A stretch of DNA of 64,000 nt. It comes from Pseudomonas lurida. Its GTDB lineage: Bacteria; Pseudomonadota; Gammaproteobacteria; Pseudomonadales; Pseudomonadaceae. Both the position numbers and the translations under genes were made by a program. Positions 43,882 to 53,339 of the stretch are shown piece by piece. The notes beneath the pieces are model-generated. The model was not told the DNA's origin, did not search any database, and saw only the letters and a program-made list of their open reading frames with translations. The stretch covers positions 30,451-94,450 of the forward strand of contig NZ_JAAMRE010000028.1 in the NCBI RefSeq assembly GCF_013522705.1, read 5' to 3'. The number at the start of each line of letters is the position of its first letter. Position 1 is the first letter of the stretch.

Positions 43882-44589
43882 TCAGCCCGCCAGGCCGACG
43901 AACATGTCCTGCACGTCGTCATGGTTGTCCAGGCCTTCAAGGAAGGCTTCGACTTCGGCCATCTGCTCGTCGGTCAGACCGCTTACCGGGTTCTTAGAGA
44001 TATAGCCCAGCTTGGCCGACAGCACGGTGAAGCCTTGCTCCGGCAGGGCTTTCTGCACCGCGTCGAGGTCGGTGGTTTCGGTGATGAACAGGGTGGTGCC
44101 CTCTTCTTCGCCGTCTTCGAAATCCTGCGCGCCGGCTTCGATGGCGGCCATTTCAGGGTCGGCGTCCGGGCTGTCCGGCGAGGCCTCGATCAGACCGACG
44201 TGGTTGAAGTCCCAGGCCACGGAACCGGAAGCGCCGAGTTGGCCCTTGCGAAATGCCACGCGGATTTCCGCCACGGTGCGGTTGATGTTATCGGTCACGC
44301 ATTCGACGATCAGCGGCACCTGATGCGGCGCGAACCCTTCGTAGGTCACGCGGTGGTACTGCACGGTTTCGCCGAGCAGACCGGCGCCTTTCTTGATGGC
44401 GCGGTCCAGGGTTTCCTTGGGCATCGAGGCCTTTTTCGCCTGTTCCACCACCAGACGCAGGTGGGCGTTGGTCGCGGTATCGGCACCGTTGCGCGCGGCG
44501 ATGGTGATTTCCTTCACCAGTTTGCCGAAGATCTTGCCCTTGGCATTGGCTGCCGCTTCTTTATGTTTGACTTTCCACTGTGCGCCCAT
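43882..44589 (-). CDS. YebC/PmpR-family protein (YeeN-like paralog)
   Basis: A 235-residue member of the YebC family of ribosome-associated or DNA-binding proteins. It starts MGAQWKVKHKEAAANAKGKIFGKLVKEI, where YebC proper has MAGHSKWANIKHRKA, so it is the more distant YeeN-like type. YEGFAPHQVPLIVECVTDN and NRTVAEIRVAFRKGQLGASGSVAWDF are the family's conserved blocks. It is not beside ruvABC, another sign of a paralog. Recent work links YebC proteins to translation of proline-rich stretches; whether this one does so is unknown. Confidence 0.87.
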   Translation of the reverse strand: MGAQWKVKHKEAAANAKGKIFGKLVKEITIAARNGADTATNAHLRLVVEQAKKASMPKETLDRAIKKGAGLLGETVQYHRVTYEGFAPHQVPLIVECVTDNINRTVAEIRVAFRKGQLGASGSVAWDFNHVGLIEASPDSPDADPEMAAIEAGAQDFEDGEEEGTTLFITETTDLDAVQKALPEQGFTVLSAKLGYISKNPVSGLTDEQMAEVEAFLEGLDNHDDVQDMFVGLAG

Positions 44590-44689
44590 GACTCGCTCTC
44601 TTCTCGTCCATCGCGCCGAAACGTCTACTGGCCGGCGCTTTGGGGGCAGAGTTTATAGCGCAGGGACGCATCGTTCCACCAAAAAACCG

Positions 44690-45547
44690 TCACGGCGCCA
44701 GCTCGAAAAACGCCTGGATCAGCCGCAGCGAACGGCGTCGCTCCATGCAGCCGAGGCTGTGCCGGTTCGATAAACCGACGCCGCGGATCGGCACCGCCCG
44801 CACCCGCGGGTCCGGGCTGGTCTCCAGTGACGACACCACCCCGACGCCCAATTGCGCGGCGACGGCTTCGGTCACCGCTTCACGGCTATCGAGCTCCAGC
44901 AGCACCTTGGGCTGCACATCGGCGGCTTGGCAGGCAGCATCAAAGGTACGACGGGTGATCGAACCGGGCTCGCGCAGCACCATGATCACCTCGTTCAGTT
45001 GCTCCAGGCCAATGCCTTCGGACAATCCCGCCCAAGGGTGCCCGGCCGGTACCAAGGCGCAGATGTGCGATTCGCCCAAGAGCTGTAAGTGCACACCATG
45101 GCGGGGTTCAACCTCGGTCAGCACCGCCACATCGGCATGCTCGGCCAACAGCGCGGCGAGGGTCTCCTGGGCATTGCCCAGGCGCAGATTGACAGTGATG
45201 CCAGGATACCGCTCGCGCAGACTGGCGATCATCGGCATGACCAGATGCGGGCCGTCCGCCGCGACTTCCAGGCGCCCGCTGAGTAATTGGCGATTGGCTT
45301 CCAGCAGCGCCTGCGCCTCATCCACCAGGCCGAAGATAGCGCGGGTGATCGCCGCCAGCCGCGCGCCCTCCTCGGTCAACTCAACCCGCCGCGCCGTTCG
45401 ACGTAACAGCGGGATCTGGTAGTGCTCCTCCAAGGCTTTGATATGCCCGGTCACCGCCGGCTGGCTGATAAACAGCCGCGCCGCCGCCCGGGTAAAGCTG
45501 CCCTCGCGGGCCACGGCATCGAATGCACGCAATTGGAACAGGTTCAT
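44690..45547 (-). CDS. LysR-family regulator of phosphonate catabolism
   Basis: A 285-residue LysR regulator, divergent from phnW with a 110-base gap. The helix-turn-helix is in FTRAAARLFISQPAVTGHIKALEE, and the effector domain starts about GRLEVAADGPHLVMPMIASLRERYP. Because it faces phnWX, it most likely responds to 2-aminoethylphosphonate or a breakdown product. ATG 45547 (MNLFQLRAFD) was chosen over a longer frame. The divergent layout with phnWX is seen in other pseudomonads. Confidence 0.87.
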   Translation of the reverse strand: MNLFQLRAFDAVAREGSFTRAAARLFISQPAVTGHIKALEEHYQIPLLRRTARRVELTEEGARLAAITRAIFGLVDEAQALLEANRQLLSGRLEVAADGPHLVMPMIASLRERYPGITVNLRLGNAQETLAALLAEHADVAVLTEVEPRHGVHLQLLGESHICALVPAGHPWAGLSEGIGLEQLNEVIMVLREPGSITRRTFDAACQAADVQPKVLLELDSREAVTEAVAAQLGVGVVSSLETSPDPRVRAVPIRGVGLSNRHSLGCMERRRSLRLIQAFFELAP

Positions 45548-45657
45548 GCTTATCGGCCTCGCTGATAGCTCGCATAACAACAAACAATTTGATTGATATA
45601 ACGCTAAACCGCAACGTAAGCGCCGTAGATTCAACCCAACGCTTTCGAGAACCCGAG

Positions 45658-46788
45658 ATGCTCCCTACCGCGCCGATGCTATTGACCCCAGGCCCCCTGA
45701 CCACGTCTGCCCGCACCCGCCAGGCCATGCTGGTGGACTGGGGTTCCTGGGATGACCGTTTCAACCAGCTCACCACCGATGTCTGCGAACAGTTGCTGGC
45801 CATCATCCACGGCGCCGACAGCCACCACTGCGTCCCTCTGCAAGGCAGCGGCACCTTCGCTGTCGAGGCCGCAATCGGCACCCTGGTGCCACGCGATGGC
45901 AAGGTTCTGGTGCTGATCAACGGTGCCTACGGCAAACGCCTGGCGAAGATCTGCGACGTGCTCGGCCGTGCGTCCAGCACCTTTGAAACCGCCGAGGACC
46001 AACCCACCACCGCCGCCGATGTAGACCGCCTGCTGCATGCCGACCCGTCCATCACCCACGTCGCGCTGATCCATTGCGAAACCAGCACCGGCATTCTCAA
46101 CCCGCTGTCGGCCATCGCGCATGTCGTAAAGCGCCATGGCAAGCGCTTGATCGTCGACGCCATGAGTTCCTTCGGTGCGCTGCCGATCGATGCCCGCGAC
46201 GTGCCTTTCGATGCGCTGATCGCCGCGTCGGGCAAATGCCTGGAAGGCGTGCCGGGCATGGCTTTCGTCTTTGCCGACAAGCAGTCGCTGGCCGCCGCCC
46301 AAGGCAACTGCCACTCCCTGGCGCTGGACCTGTTCGACCAGCACAGCTACCGGGCCAAAACCGGTCAATGGCGCTTCACCCCACCCACCCATGTGGTCGC
46401 CGCGCTGCACGAGGCGCTGCTGCAATACCGTGAAGAAGGCGGCCTGCCTGCCCGTCATCAGCGCTATGCGCGCAATTGCCAGGCGTTGCTTGAGGGCATG
46501 GCCGAACTCGGCCTGCGCAGCTTCCTGCCGGCGGCGATCCAGGCCCCGATCATCGTCACCTTTCACGCCCCGCAGCACTCACGCTACCAGTTCAAGGACT
46601 TCTACGAGCGGGTCAAGGCCAAGGGTTTCATCCTGTACCCCGGCAAATTGACCCAGGTGGAAACCTTTCGCGTCGGCTGCATCGGCCACGTCGACGCAGC
46701 CGATATGCGCGCCGCCGTAACGGCCATCGCCCAGGTATTGCGCGCCATGCACATCCCGCTTCTCTCTGCGTCTGGAGTACCCGTATGA
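45658..46788 (+). CDS. phnW: 2-aminoethylphosphonate:pyruvate aminotransferase
   Basis: PLP enzyme turning 2-aminoethylphosphonate plus pyruvate into phosphonoacetaldehyde plus alanine. The 376 residues show MLLTPGPLTTSARTRQAMLVDWGSWDDRF at the N-terminus, QGSGTFAVEAAIG, VDAMSSFGALPID with the PLP-ring Asp, and the Schiff-base Lys in AASGKCLEGVPG (about residue 192). It starts at ATG 45658, is preceded by a weak site, and overlaps phnX by four bases. Confidence 0.94.
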   Translation: MLPTAPMLLTPGPLTTSARTRQAMLVDWGSWDDRFNQLTTDVCEQLLAIIHGADSHHCVPLQGSGTFAVEAAIGTLVPRDGKVLVLINGAYGKRLAKICDVLGRASSTFETAEDQPTTAADVDRLLHADPSITHVALIHCETSTGILNPLSAIAHVVKRHGKRLIVDAMSSFGALPIDARDVPFDALIAASGKCLEGVPGMAFVFADKQSLAAAQGNCHSLALDLFDQHSYRAKTGQWRFTPPTHVVAALHEALLQYREEGGLPARHQRYARNCQALLEGMAELGLRSFLPAAIQAPIIVTFHAPQHSRYQFKDFYERVKAKGFILYPGKLTQVETFRVGCIGHVDAADMRAAVTAIAQVLRAMHIPLLSASGVPV

Positions 46789-47612
46789 ACTATCAATACC
46801 CCACCACTCTCCAGGCCGCGATCCTCGATTGGGCCGGCACCGTGGTCGACTTCGGCTCCTTCGCGCCGACCCAAATTTTTGTCGAGGCCTTCGCCGAATT
46901 CGGCGTGCAGGTCTCCATTGAAGAAGCCCGCGGCCCGATGGGCATGGGCAAGTGGGACCACATCCGCACCCTGTGCAATCAACCGCAGGTGGCCGAACGT
47001 TACCGCCAGGCGTTCGCACGCACGCCCACCGATGACGACGTGACCGCCATTTACCAGCGCTTCATGCCCTTGCAGATCGAGAAGATCGCCGAGCATTCGG
47101 CGTTGATCCCCGGCGCGCTCGACACCATCGCCACACTGCGCGCCCAGGGGATCAAGATCGGCTCCTGCTCCGGCTACCCTAAGCAGGTGATGGACAAGGT
47201 GGTCGCCCTGGCCGCGCGCAACGGCTATGTCGCCGACCATGTGGTTGCCACCGACGAAGTGCCCAACGGCCGCCCATGGCCGGCCCAGGCCCTGGCTAAC
47301 GTCATCGCCCTGGGCATTAACGATGTGGCGGCGTGCGTGAAAGTCGACGACACCGTACCGGGCATCCTCGAAGGGCGTCGCGCCGGGATGTGGACCGTGG
47401 CGCTGACCTGCTCGGGCAATGCGCTGGGGTTGACCTACGCACAGTTCCAAGCACTGGCCCCGGACACCCTCGCCCGCGAACGCCAGCGCATTGAGGCACT
47501 CTTCGCAGGCTCGCGTCCCCACTATCTGATCGACACGCTCAATGACCTGCCAACGGTGATCGCCGACATCAACCAGCGCCTGGCCCGCGGTGAAATGCCG
47601 CAAAGCTACTGA
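46785..47612 (+). CDS. phnX: Phosphonoacetaldehyde hydrolase (phosphonatase)
   Basis: HAD-family enzyme cleaving phosphonoacetaldehyde to acetaldehyde and phosphate, second step after PhnW. The 275-residue protein has the nucleophile Asp15 in AILDWAGTVVD, the cap domain with MGMGKWDHIR (Schiff-base Lys), GSCSGYPKQVMD and the metal-binding KVDDTVPGILEG. Overlap with phnW (ATGA) implies coupling. No phosphonate transporter is in the window. Confidence 0.94.
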   Translation: MNYQYPTTLQAAILDWAGTVVDFGSFAPTQIFVEAFAEFGVQVSIEEARGPMGMGKWDHIRTLCNQPQVAERYRQAFARTPTDDDVTAIYQRFMPLQIEKIAEHSALIPGALDTIATLRAQGIKIGSCSGYPKQVMDKVVALAARNGYVADHVVATDEVPNGRPWPAQALANVIALGINDVAACVKVDDTVPGILEGRRAGMWTVALTCSGNALGLTYAQFQALAPDTLARERQRIEALFAGSRPHYLIDTLNDLPTVIADINQRLARGEMPQSY

Positions 47613-47726
47613 TTAAGATCAAAAAAACCGCCATCGCACCGGGCAACTCGTTTGAAACAGGCATACAGTAGAAATACTTCGTCACAAAAGAACGAAGGCA
47701 TGCCCTGATGAACGAGGAACCCAGCG

Positions 47727-48284
47727 ATGCCGTGGAAAAATTCCGATACACGCTACAGCACCATGTCAATTGCGCTGCACTGGCTGATGGTGGTGCTGCT
47801 GGCGGTGGTGTACGCCTGCATTGAACTGCGTGGGCAGTTCCCCAAAGGCAGCGGCGCTCGCACGCTGATCGTGGAAATGCACTTCATGTTCGGCCTGACC
47901 GTGTTTGTGCTGGTGTGGCTGCGCCTGTTCGCACGCAGCCTGGGGGTGGCCCCGAAAATCGTCCCCGCCCCGCCACAATGGCAACGCCTGCTGGCCACCC
48001 TGATGCACTTCGCGCTGTATGCGTTGATGATCGGCATGCCGATTGCCGGGTGGCTGATTGTCAGTGCAGAGGGACATTCGGTGATGTTTTACGGCATCGA
48101 GCTGCCGCCGCTGATCGCAGAAAACAAGGCCTTGGCCAAGCAGATCGAAGGCTGGCATGTGCTGTTCGGTAAGGTCGGCTACTGGCTGATCGGGCTGCAT
48201 GCAGTGGCGGGGATCGTTCATCACTATGTGATCCGCGATAACACCGCGCTGCGGATGATACCGGGCAAACGCGCTAGCCTTTGA
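47727..48284 (+). CDS. Cytochrome b561 family protein
   Basis: A 185-residue four-helix membrane protein. His heme ligands are in IALHWLMVVLLAVVY, EMHFMFGLTVFVLVWLRLF, LMHFALYALMIG and LIGLHAVAGIVHHYV, giving two b-type hemes as in CybB. It may move electrons from quinol, for example to superoxide. It stands alone between phnX and a convergent PLP-enzyme gene, whose 3' end it overlaps by 11 bases. Confidence 0.88.
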   Translation: MPWKNSDTRYSTMSIALHWLMVVLLAVVYACIELRGQFPKGSGARTLIVEMHFMFGLTVFVLVWLRLFARSLGVAPKIVPAPPQWQRLLATLMHFALYALMIGMPIAGWLIVSAEGHSVMFYGIELPPLIAENKALAKQIEGWHVLFGKVGYWLIGLHAVAGIVHHYVIRDNTALRMIPGKRASL

Positions 48285-49164
48285 TACCACGGCGGCCCTG
48301 CAAGCCGCCGGTGTGCACAAAAATCAGACGCGTGCCGGGCACAAAGCGCCCGGCTTCGATCTGCTGCTTCAGCGCTGACAGCGCCTTGCCAGTGTAAAGC
48401 GGCTCAAGCGGCAATCCGGTGGCCTGCTCGGTGGTCTGAATGAAGTCGAGCAATGCCCCGTCGACCTTGGCGAAACCACCACGGCTGGCATCCAGCAGTT
48501 CGACGCCTTGCGCTGCGATCGCCCGCACATTCTGCGCCACGCCGTGATCGTCCGGCACCGCCATCGCCCCATATACCGGGTGCGCGCCGGCTTCCGCCAA
48601 CGCCAGCCCGGCCAGGGTGGTACCGGTGCCCGCCGCCAACCACCAGCCGTCGTAATCGGCCCAGCCCACATTGCTCAATTGCCCACGAGCCTGTTCAACC
48701 AGCACGGCGCAACCCAACGCCCCGGCCACCCCGCCGCCGCCTTCGGGCACGGGATACAAATGCGGGTATTGCTCGCGCCACGGCAACCAGAAATCCGCCG
48801 CGTGGCGCGCACGATAGCCACCGTAGCCCAGCCAGTGCAGCTGCATACCAAACGCTTTGAGGTCGAGGACGGTCGGTGTGTCCTGGGGATGGCCGCGCAT
48901 CAGGCCGACCGTGGCGAAACCAAAGCGCTGGCCTGCCGCCGCCAGTGCGTGCAGATGATTGGAGTAAGCTCCGCCCAGGCTGATGATCCCACTGGCACCG
49001 GCCTGTTGCGCCTGCATCAAATGCTCGTTGAGTTTGAACCACTTGTTGCCGCTGATCAGCGGATCGATGCGGTCCAGGCGCAGGACGGCCAGTTCGACGC
49101 CGTTCAGCCAATCGAGCACTAACGGTTCAAGAGGAGCCTGGGGATGCCAATCGAAGGGGCCCAT
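48274..49164 (-). CDS. D-cysteine desulfhydrase / ACC deaminase-family PLP enzyme
   Basis: A 296-residue fold-II PLP enzyme. The PLP Lys is in SGNKWFKLNEHL, SLGGAYSNHLHALAAAGQRFGF is the substrate loop, and LAAGTGTTLAGLAL binds the phosphate. It is clearly shorter than ACC deaminases (about 338 residues), and fits better the pseudomonad DcyD-like group that breaks down D-cysteine or related amino acids. The exact substrate cannot be told from the sequence; ACC deaminase is less likely. It converges on the b561 gene with an 11-base overlap. Confidence 0.78.
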   Translation of the reverse strand: MGPFDWHPQAPLEPLVLDWLNGVELAVLRLDRIDPLISGNKWFKLNEHLMQAQQAGASGIISLGGAYSNHLHALAAAGQRFGFATVGLMRGHPQDTPTVLDLKAFGMQLHWLGYGGYRARHAADFWLPWREQYPHLYPVPEGGGGVAGALGCAVLVEQARGQLSNVGWADYDGWWLAAGTGTTLAGLALAEAGAHPVYGAMAVPDDHGVAQNVRAIAAQGVELLDASRGGFAKVDGALLDFIQTTEQATGLPLEPLYTGKALSALKQQIEAGRFVPGTRLIFVHTGGLQGRRGIKG

Positions 49165-49221
49165 GGGGTTGGATCTGCCGGTAAAACGGGGCGGTAGTCT
49201 AGCACCGCCCCGCTCAAGGCC

Positions 49222-51261
49222 TTACAGCTCGGCGGCGAGGCGCGAGCCCTGGTTGATCGCGCGCTTGGCGTCCAGTTCGGCCGCCACGTCCGCACCACCG
49301 ATCAGGTGCACGTTCTGCCCGGCGGCGACCAGGCCGTCCTGCAAGTCGCGCAGCGGGTCCTGCCCGGCGCAGATGACGATGGTGTCCACCGCCAGCAACT
49401 GGGGCTCGCCCTCGGCGCCGATGCGGATATGCAGGCCGTCATCGTCGATCTTCAGGTACTCGACGCTGTTGAGCATCTGCACCTGTTTGTTCTTCAGACC
49501 GGTGCGGTGGATCCAGCCGGTGGTCTTGCCCAGGCCGTCGCCGACCTTGGAGGCCTTGCGTTGCAGCAGGAACACTTCACGCGCCGGCGCATGGGGTTGG
49601 GCCTTGATGCCGGCCACGCCGCCACGGGCCTGCAATTGGGTGTCGATACCCCATTCCTTCCAGAACGCCTCACGGTCCAGGCTGGTGGACACACCCTGAT
49701 GCACAAGGAATTCCGACACATCAAAGCCGATGCCGCCGGCACCGATCACCGCCACGCGCTTACCCACCGGCTTGCGCTCCAGGATCACGTCCAGGTAGCT
49801 CAACACCTTGGGGTTATCGACGCCAGGGATGGCCGGGGTGCGCGGGGCAATGCCGGTGGCCAGAATGATCTCGTCATAGCCGCCGGCTACCAGTTGCGTG
49901 ACATCCACACGGGTGTCGAGGCACACCTCGACATGGGTGGTCTGCAGCTTGCGTTTGAAATAACGCAGGGTTTCGAAGAATTCTTCCTTGCCGGGCACGC
50001 GCTTGGCGATATTGAATTGGCCGCCGATCTCGCTGGCCGAATCGAACAGCGTGACTTGGTGGCCACGTTCGGCGGCCACGGTCGCTGCGGCCAGGCCTGC
50101 CGGGCCGGCACCGACCACGGCGATCTTCTTGACCTGGGTGACGGGCAGGTAGTTAAGCTCGGTTTCGTAACACGCACGGGGGTTGACCAGGCAGGTGGTC
50201 AGCTTGCCGCCGAAGGTGTGGTCCAGGCACGCCTGGTTGCAGCCGATGCAGGTGTTGATCTCATCGGCGCGGCCGGCGGCGGCCTTGTTGACGAACTCCG
50301 GGTCGGCGAGGAACGGTCGCGCCATCGACACCATGTCGGCATCGCCTTCGGCGAGGATGCGTTCGGCAATCTCCGGCGTATTGATGCGGTTGGTGGTGAT
50401 CAGCGGAATCTGCACCGCGCCGCGCAACTTGGCGGTGACTTTGCTGAACGCGCCACGCGGCACCTTGGTAGCGATGGTCGGAATACGCGCTTCATGCCAG
50501 CCGATACCGGTGTTGATAATCGTCGCACCGGCCCGCTCGATGGCCTTGGCCAGCTGTACGATTTCTTCCCAGCTACTGCCGCCTTCCACCAGGTCGAGCA
50601 TCGACAGGCGAAAAATAATAATGAAGTTCGGCCCTACCGCTTCGCGCACACGGCGCACGATGTCTACGGCCAGGCGCATGCGGTTCTCGTAGCTGCCGCC
50701 CCACCGGTCGGTGCGGTGGTTGGTGTGCGCGGCGAGGAACTGGTTAATGAAATAGCCTTCCGAGCCCATGATTTCCACGCCGTCGTATTCGGCGACCTGA
50801 GCCAGCAGGGAACAGGTGACGAAATCCTGGATCTGTTTTTCGATGCCCTCCTCGTCCAGTTCCTTGGGCTTGAACGGGTTGATCGGCGCCTGGATCGCGC
50901 TCGGTGCCACCTGCTTGGGGCTGTAGGCATAACGCCCGGCGTGGAGAATCTGCATGCAGATCTTGCCGCCCGCTGCGTGCACTGCCTGGGTCACGATTCT
51001 GTGTTTCTGCGCTTCCTCTTCAGTGGTCAGCTTGGCCGCGCCGGCGTACACACCGCCTTCATCGTTGGGGCCAATGCCGCCTGTGACCATCAGGCCTACG
51101 CCACCCCGGGCGCGCTCGGCGAAGTAAGCGGCCATGCGCTCGAACCCACCGGGTTTTTCTTCCAGACCGGTATGCATCGAGCCCATCAGGGTGCGATTGC
51201 GCAAGGTGGTAAAACCCAGGTCCAGCGGGGCCAACAGATGCGGGTAAGCAGCGACGGTCAT
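49222..51261 (-). CDS. fadH: NADPH-dependent 2,4-dienoyl-CoA reductase
   Basis: Reduces 2,4-dienoyl-CoA during beta-oxidation of unsaturated fatty acids. The 679-residue flavoprotein has an N-terminal FMN TIM-barrel of the Old Yellow Enzyme type (LLAPLDLGFTTLRNRTLMGSMHTGLEE), a 4Fe-4S cluster motif (CIGCNQACLDHTFGG, then CLVNP), and C-terminal FAD and NADPH Rossmann domains (KKIAVVGAGPAGLAAA; KRVAVIGAGGIGFD). Start ATG at 51261. Single gene. Confidence 0.95.
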   Translation of the reverse strand: MTVAAYPHLLAPLDLGFTTLRNRTLMGSMHTGLEEKPGGFERMAAYFAERARGGVGLMVTGGIGPNDEGGVYAGAAKLTTEEEAQKHRIVTQAVHAAGGKICMQILHAGRYAYSPKQVAPSAIQAPINPFKPKELDEEGIEKQIQDFVTCSLLAQVAEYDGVEIMGSEGYFINQFLAAHTNHRTDRWGGSYENRMRLAVDIVRRVREAVGPNFIIIFRLSMLDLVEGGSSWEEIVQLAKAIERAGATIINTGIGWHEARIPTIATKVPRGAFSKVTAKLRGAVQIPLITTNRINTPEIAERILAEGDADMVSMARPFLADPEFVNKAAAGRADEINTCIGCNQACLDHTFGGKLTTCLVNPRACYETELNYLPVTQVKKIAVVGAGPAGLAAATVAAERGHQVTLFDSASEIGGQFNIAKRVPGKEEFFETLRYFKRKLQTTHVEVCLDTRVDVTQLVAGGYDEIILATGIAPRTPAIPGVDNPKVLSYLDVILERKPVGKRVAVIGAGGIGFDVSEFLVHQGVSTSLDREAFWKEWGIDTQLQARGGVAGIKAQPHAPAREVFLLQRKASKVGDGLGKTTGWIHRTGLKNKQVQMLNSVEYLKIDDDGLHIRIGAEGEPQLLAVDTIVICAGQDPLRDLQDGLVAAGQNVHLIGGADVAAELDAKRAINQGSRLAAEL

Positions 51262-51602
51262 GGTACAGCTCCACGGCAGATCATCACGGGACGTGGCAGG
51301 CTCATATGGCCGACCATCGGTTTATACCCGACAGACTAAGAGCCGTTCAGTGACCGCTCAATGACTGAAACTGACAAGTTATTGATCCAAATGCACACCG
51401 AGGCCGTCGCTGCCGCCTGCGTCACTCATGAGCGCGCAATTATTTAGCGCGCCTATCAACCCAATCTAATTTGCTCACTTCAAACCAAGACCCAGAGCCA
51501 TCACTGTGGCATCAGCGCCACACTGCGGGGTTCCAACTCTCGTCTCGCCTGTGAATCCAGTCGTGCATGCCCTCACAAAACTTCCTGGCCTCTGGAGGCC
51601 TT
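51262..51602. other. 341-base gene-free stretch between fadH and the chemoreceptor gene
   Basis: Divergent promoter region. It contains one strong inverted repeat, GCGCGC-AATTATTTA-GCGCGC (51432-51452), with no T tract. No ORF, sigma28-like or sigma54-like promoter could be recognised. The chemoreceptor has a good site (GGAGG) at the right edge. Confidence 0.6.
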
Positions 51603-53228
51603 ATGACACTTCGATCAATCAACATTGCACGCCGCGCATCCATCTGCTTTGGCATGATCACGCTGCTTCTATTCGGTTTTGCCGGCTTCTCGTACGTGCA
51701 GATCGATCACCTGCGCAGCGCCGAGCAGGACATCGAGACCAACTCGCTTCCCAGCGTCCAAGTCATTGACGATATTCAGATCGCCCTGCTTCATGCCCGT
51801 CTTGAGAGCATCCGCATGCTTTCAAGCGTCACCACTGAGGTACACAGCGTGGCATTGGCCAGGGTCCACGAAGCTTTAGGGGCGCTCAAATCGCGAACCG
51901 AGTTCTACCGTGAACATCTGCTATCGGGCGAGCAGGACAAAATCCAGTTTGAAAAAACCAATCAGGCAATGAACGCCTATGTTGAGGGTTTGAACCAAGT
52001 CATCGCTTTGGATGGCTCCAATCACGAGCAAGCCATCGTGATTGCCAACGGCGAACAGGCGCAACGGGCAAGTGACTATCAGGAACAACTGACGTTGCTG
52101 CGCGAGCAAAACGCGCGTCAGGCGATTGAGTCAGGCAAAGAAGCGGCAAGGGTCTACGCACACAGCGTCATGGTGCTGATCGTGGTCCTGCTGGCCGCTG
52201 CAATGCTCACGGTCATTCTGGCAATCGTGTTCACCCGCAGCATAGTCAGCCCCATCACCTCGTCGCTGCGGTTAGCGGAAGATATCGCCGTGGGCAATTT
52301 GGCCCAGGGGCTTGAGGTCACTGGCACTGATGAAGCAGCGCGCCTGATGAGCGCACTCAACCGGATGCGGGAAAATCTGAGAAACACCATCCTGGAAATC
52401 TCAGGGGCGTCCGCTCAACTGAGCACCGCCGCCGTGGAAATGACGGCGATCACGGAGAGCGCTGATCGCACATTGCAGCAACAGAACAGCGAGATCGAGC
52501 AAGCGGCGACCGCCGTGACCCAGATGAGCGCCGCCGTTGAAGAGGTTGCCAGAAACGCCACCTCCACCTCCGCAGCGGCCAGGCAATCGAGCGTGTCGGC
52601 CGACCTCGGTAATACTCGCGTCAACGAGACCCTGACAGCGATGAATAGCCTGACCGGCCTGGTTGAATCCTCTTCAGATCAAGTCAAGTCGCTGGCTGGG
52701 CAGGCGCAGGACATCAGCAAAGTGCTGAGCGTTATCCGCGCCATTGCCGAACAGACCAACCTGCTGGCGTTGAACGCGGCCATCGAAGCTGCGCGCGCAG
52801 GCGAACAAGGACGCGGGTTCGCAGTGGTCGCCGATGAAGTGCGCGCCCTGGCGCATCGCACACAAACCTCGACCGAAGAGATCGAACAAATGATCGGCGC
52901 AATTCAATCAGGCTCACGCGCAGCAGTCAGCTCAATGCTGGAGAGTACCTCGCAGGTCTACAGCACCCGAGACACTGCGGAACAAGCAGGCCAGTCCCTG
53001 CGCCAAATCACCGATTCGGTACTCGAAATCAACGACCGCAACCTCCAGATTGCGACAGCTTCCGAAGAACAGGCGCACGTAGCGCGTGATGTCGACCGCA
53101 GCTTGATCAGCATCCGTGACCTTGCCGTCCAGAGCAGCGAAGGCACGCGCCAGACGCTGGCCGCCAGCAATGAACTCTCGCGACTGTCGGTCGACTTGAA
53201 CGCCTTGGTTTTGCGCTTTAAAACCTGA
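51603..53228 (+). CDS. Methyl-accepting chemotaxis protein
   Basis: A 541-residue inner-membrane chemoreceptor. TM1 is at about residues 11-33 (ICFGMITLLLFGFAGFSYV), a periplasmic four-helix-bundle ligand domain follows (to about 187), TM2 at about 188-212 (VMVLIVVLLAAAMLTVILAI), then HAMP and a long cytoplasmic coiled coil. The signalling tip QTNLLALNAAIEAARAGEQ is at about residues 384-402. ATG 51603 follows GGAGG. Ligand unknown. It is upstream of and co-directional with a GAF-EAL gene. Confidence 0.92.
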   Translation: MTLRSINIARRASICFGMITLLLFGFAGFSYVQIDHLRSAEQDIETNSLPSVQVIDDIQIALLHARLESIRMLSSVTTEVHSVALARVHEALGALKSRTEFYREHLLSGEQDKIQFEKTNQAMNAYVEGLNQVIALDGSNHEQAIVIANGEQAQRASDYQEQLTLLREQNARQAIESGKEAARVYAHSVMVLIVVLLAAAMLTVILAIVFTRSIVSPITSSLRLAEDIAVGNLAQGLEVTGTDEAARLMSALNRMRENLRNTILEISGASAQLSTAAVEMTAITESADRTLQQQNSEIEQAATAVTQMSAAVEEVARNATSTSAAARQSSVSADLGNTRVNETLTAMNSLTGLVESSSDQVKSLAGQAQDISKVLSVIRAIAEQTNLLALNAAIEAARAGEQGRGFAVVADEVRALAHRTQTSTEEIEQMIGAIQSGSRAAVSSMLESTSQVYSTRDTAEQAGQSLRQITDSVLEINDRNLQIATASEEQAHVARDVDRSLISIRDLAVQSSEGTRQTLAASNELSRLSVDLNALVLRFKT

Positions 53229-53339
53229 CGGTCTGCCCAGCTCGCGCTATGTTGGTTGTTCGGATCTCATTTCAGCATCCGCTTTATCGTTTATCGAGCA
53301 CGCCGTCGGTGGCGGTTGCTCAACTGCAGGATCGAGAAA

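Noticed and set aside
48274..49164. ACC deaminase as a partner of the ethylene-forming-enzyme-like gene
   Set aside because: The protein is clearly shorter than true ACC deaminases and fits the D-cysteine desulfhydrase-like group; it is 20 kb away, and the oxygenase route to ethylene does not use ACC.
51432..51452. Terminator between fadH and the chemoreceptor gene
   Set aside because: The GCGCGC dyad lacks a T tract and lies in the promoter region of two divergent genes.
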